From NCBI GenBank assembly GCA_046758845.1, contig JBHIBA010000310.1:1-5480 (forward strand): DNA of 5,480 bases, in the 5' to 3' direction. Below the pieces are notes generated by a model. It did not search any database and was not told where the DNA came from. It was given only the letters and a program-made list of their open reading frames with translations. Below, one piece after another: positions 4,640 to 5,480 of the stretch; position 1 is the first letter of the stretch; every line of letters starts with the position of its first letter. Source of the stretch: JBHIBA01 sp046758845. Its GTDB lineage: Bacteria; UBA8248; JACPRG01; G963555815. A program made the translations under genes and the position numbers.

Positions 4640-4939
4640 TCAGAGGAATTTTACCTTTGTTCCAGCTACATATTCACCCAGCCGTTTGCGAGCTCCTTCA
4701 GGCCTGCGAACTTCAATGAGGGGAGATGGGTCCCTCTCCATCAGACCTAGAGTCCGAGTCTTGAGATGGATAGCTTCCGAATATGGGGTATCTTCTAATA
4801 CGAAGCGCTGAATCTCTTCTATCGGAATGAAGCCATGCCGACGAAAACGCTGACGCAGGAGATCACGAAGCCCGGTCTCGGCCCCTTGTTTAAACAATAC
4901 AATCTGCTCCGGATCGCTACAGTCAGAAAAGACTTGCAT
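4640..4939 (-). CDS. Hypothetical protein, 99 residues
   Basis: I do not recognise a named family with certainty. The sequence looks truly coding: balanced composition, a helical N-terminal half (GLRDLLRQRFRRHGFIPIEE, 23-42), and a conserved-looking core FVLEDTPYSEAIHLKTRTLG (47-66). The strand-rich end IEVRRPEG...GTKVKFL follows. It is soluble and basic. The ATG at 4939 has no ribosome site and overlaps the ATG of the opposite gene by 2 bases. A TTG at 4897 (residue 15) preceded by GGAG at 9 bases is an alternative giving 85 residues, so the true 5' end may be lost. Base composition is much lower in GC than the left of the window, as in the neighbouring PIN-like gene, which suggests both were acquired together. 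Confidence 0.55.
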   Translation of the reverse strand: MQVFSDCSDPEQIVLFKQGAETGLRDLLRQRFRRHGFIPIEEIQRFVLEDTPYSEAIHLKTRTLGLMERDPSPLIEVRRPEGARKRLGEYVAGTKVKFL

Positions 4940-5366
4940 GGAAAGTGGGAAGCTTGTGTTGGATAATAGACGACTGATAATACGCGAATATCAACGCCAA
5001 CTGAGATCTGAAGGGCAACCCGGTGCCGGAGATGCGTTCCTTAAATGGGTTCTTCAGAGGCAAGCGGATTCTAACTATTGTATCCAAGTTCCAGTTACAC
5101 CGACCGGGAGAGGAGTAAGGAATTTCGCAGAATTCCCGAAGGATCGCAAACTAGCCAAATTCGATCCTTCTGATCGAAAATTCGTCGCAGTAGCGCTGGC
5201 TCACTCAAACCGACCGCCAATATTGCAAGCGGCTGACAGCAAATGGTGGGAGTTTAGGGATATCCTGCGCGCTAATTCGGTGGTCGTAGATTTCGTATGT
5301 GAGGACGATATAAAACGAATTTACTCAGAGAGGTTCACGCGCCGCAAACGAAGAACAACGGAATGA
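4938..5366 (+). CDS. PIN-like domain protein, probably N-terminally truncated
   Basis: 142 residues. Features are KLVLDNRRLIIREY (5-18), GQPGAGDAFLKWVLQ (26-40), FDPSDRKFVAVALAH (75-89) and PPILQAADSKWW (93-104). The acidic clusters Asp76/Asp79 and Asp100 sit in contexts resembling the second and third acidic positions of PIN-fold ribonucleases (VapC and relatives): D-x-x-xAxA and then an AxD near the last strand. The usual opening strand with the first catalytic Asp (vDTNV type) and the helix before KLVLD, roughly 40 residues, are absent. In-frame sequence upstream of the ATG does not resemble it. The start has no ribosome site. So this is likely a truncated gene, or its start was replaced by the inversion-like junction at 4937-4940. 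The Arg/Lys-rich tail RRKRRT is unusual. The PIN assignment is inference from motif pattern. Confidence 0.55.
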   Translation: MESGKLVLDNRRLIIREYQRQLRSEGQPGAGDAFLKWVLQRQADSNYCIQVPVTPTGRGVRNFAEFPKDRKLAKFDPSDRKFVAVALAHSNRPPILQAADSKWWEFRDILRANSVVVDFVCEDDIKRIYSERFTRRKRRTTE

Positions 5367-5382
5367 GAAAGCGCCAGGCAGG

Positions 5383-5410
5383 AATCACAGGGACACCATA
5401 CTTATTTCTC
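5383..5410. repeat. Possible transposon-associated repeat segment
   Basis: The stretch AATCACAGGGACACCATACT with the following TTATTTC resembles, from memory, a sequence often found next to REP-type (Y1) transposase genes in environmental genomes. No transposase is visible in the window and only one copy is present. Confidence 0.25.
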
Positions 5411-5425
5411 AAAAGTCAAGATAGA

Positions 5426-5448
5426 TGGACTTACCCCGGTTTCGTGGA
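5426..5448. mobile_element. Possible insertion-sequence end at the right edge
   Basis: TGGACTTACCCCGGTTTCGT and the next GGA resemble, from memory, terminal sequences of IS3-type elements. The window ends 32 bases later, so neither a transposase nor the opposite end can be seen. No partial gene at 5449-5480 can be supported. Confidence 0.2.
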
Positions 5449-5480
5449 GGGTGAAGGTCTTGGGCTTTCAGGCCGCGCGT

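Noticed and set aside
1..5480. CRISPR arrays, tRNA or rRNA genes
   Set aside because: No regularly spaced direct repeats, no tRNA-like cloverleaf sequence and no rRNA-like conserved blocks were seen.

Overview
The window is a GC-rich bacterial segment, most likely from an uncultivated soil or subsurface lineage with a Deltaproteobacteria-, Tectomicrobia- or Rokubacteria-like gene repertoire. That lineage call is inference from gene content, base composition and intergenic repeat style; there is no rRNA or tRNA. I see no CRISPR array and no complete mobile element.

Left part (1-1650): an acyl-CoA dehydrogenase-like gene (38-1285, minus) lies between two diverged, inverted copies of a G-rich repeat (about 6-34 and 1389-1434). 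The left copy forms a hairpin with another short repeat in its loop, and this element supplies the last dozen residues of the dehydrogenase. The enzyme appears to lack the catalytic glutamate at both positions known in the family. The spacer to the next gene (1286-1648) holds a weak promoter and two strong hairpins.

Middle (1649-3840): a small helical hypothetical protein (1649-1975, plus) converges, across a hairpin, on a two-gene minus-strand operon. The operon's first gene encodes an arylmalonate decarboxylase / Asp-Glu racemase-superfamily enzyme, split by one in-frame TGA at codon 75. The second encodes a secreted NMT1/THI5-like solute-binding protein. Both have excellent Shine-Dalgarno sites. 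The likely job is capture and processing of a small carboxylic acid, but no permease or ATPase gene is present. The TGA could be a nonsense mutation, a sequence error or, less likely, a selenocysteine codon.

Right part (3841-4614): a regulatory and decayed region. It has dyads upstream of the operon, an FNR-type palindrome (4051-4062), and a small open frame with the CX2CX5C cysteine spacing of FNR. It also holds a fragment of a gp25/baseplate-W-like protein and a frameshifted 3' copy of the 1649-1975 gene.

Right end (4615-5480): base composition drops clearly. A 99-residue minus-strand frame and a 142-residue PIN-like frame start head-to-head with start codons overlapping by 2 nt. The PIN-like protein appears to lack its N-terminal strand. 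The last 100 bases look like transposon-associated repeat sequence. The right end reads as acquired, rearranged DNA.
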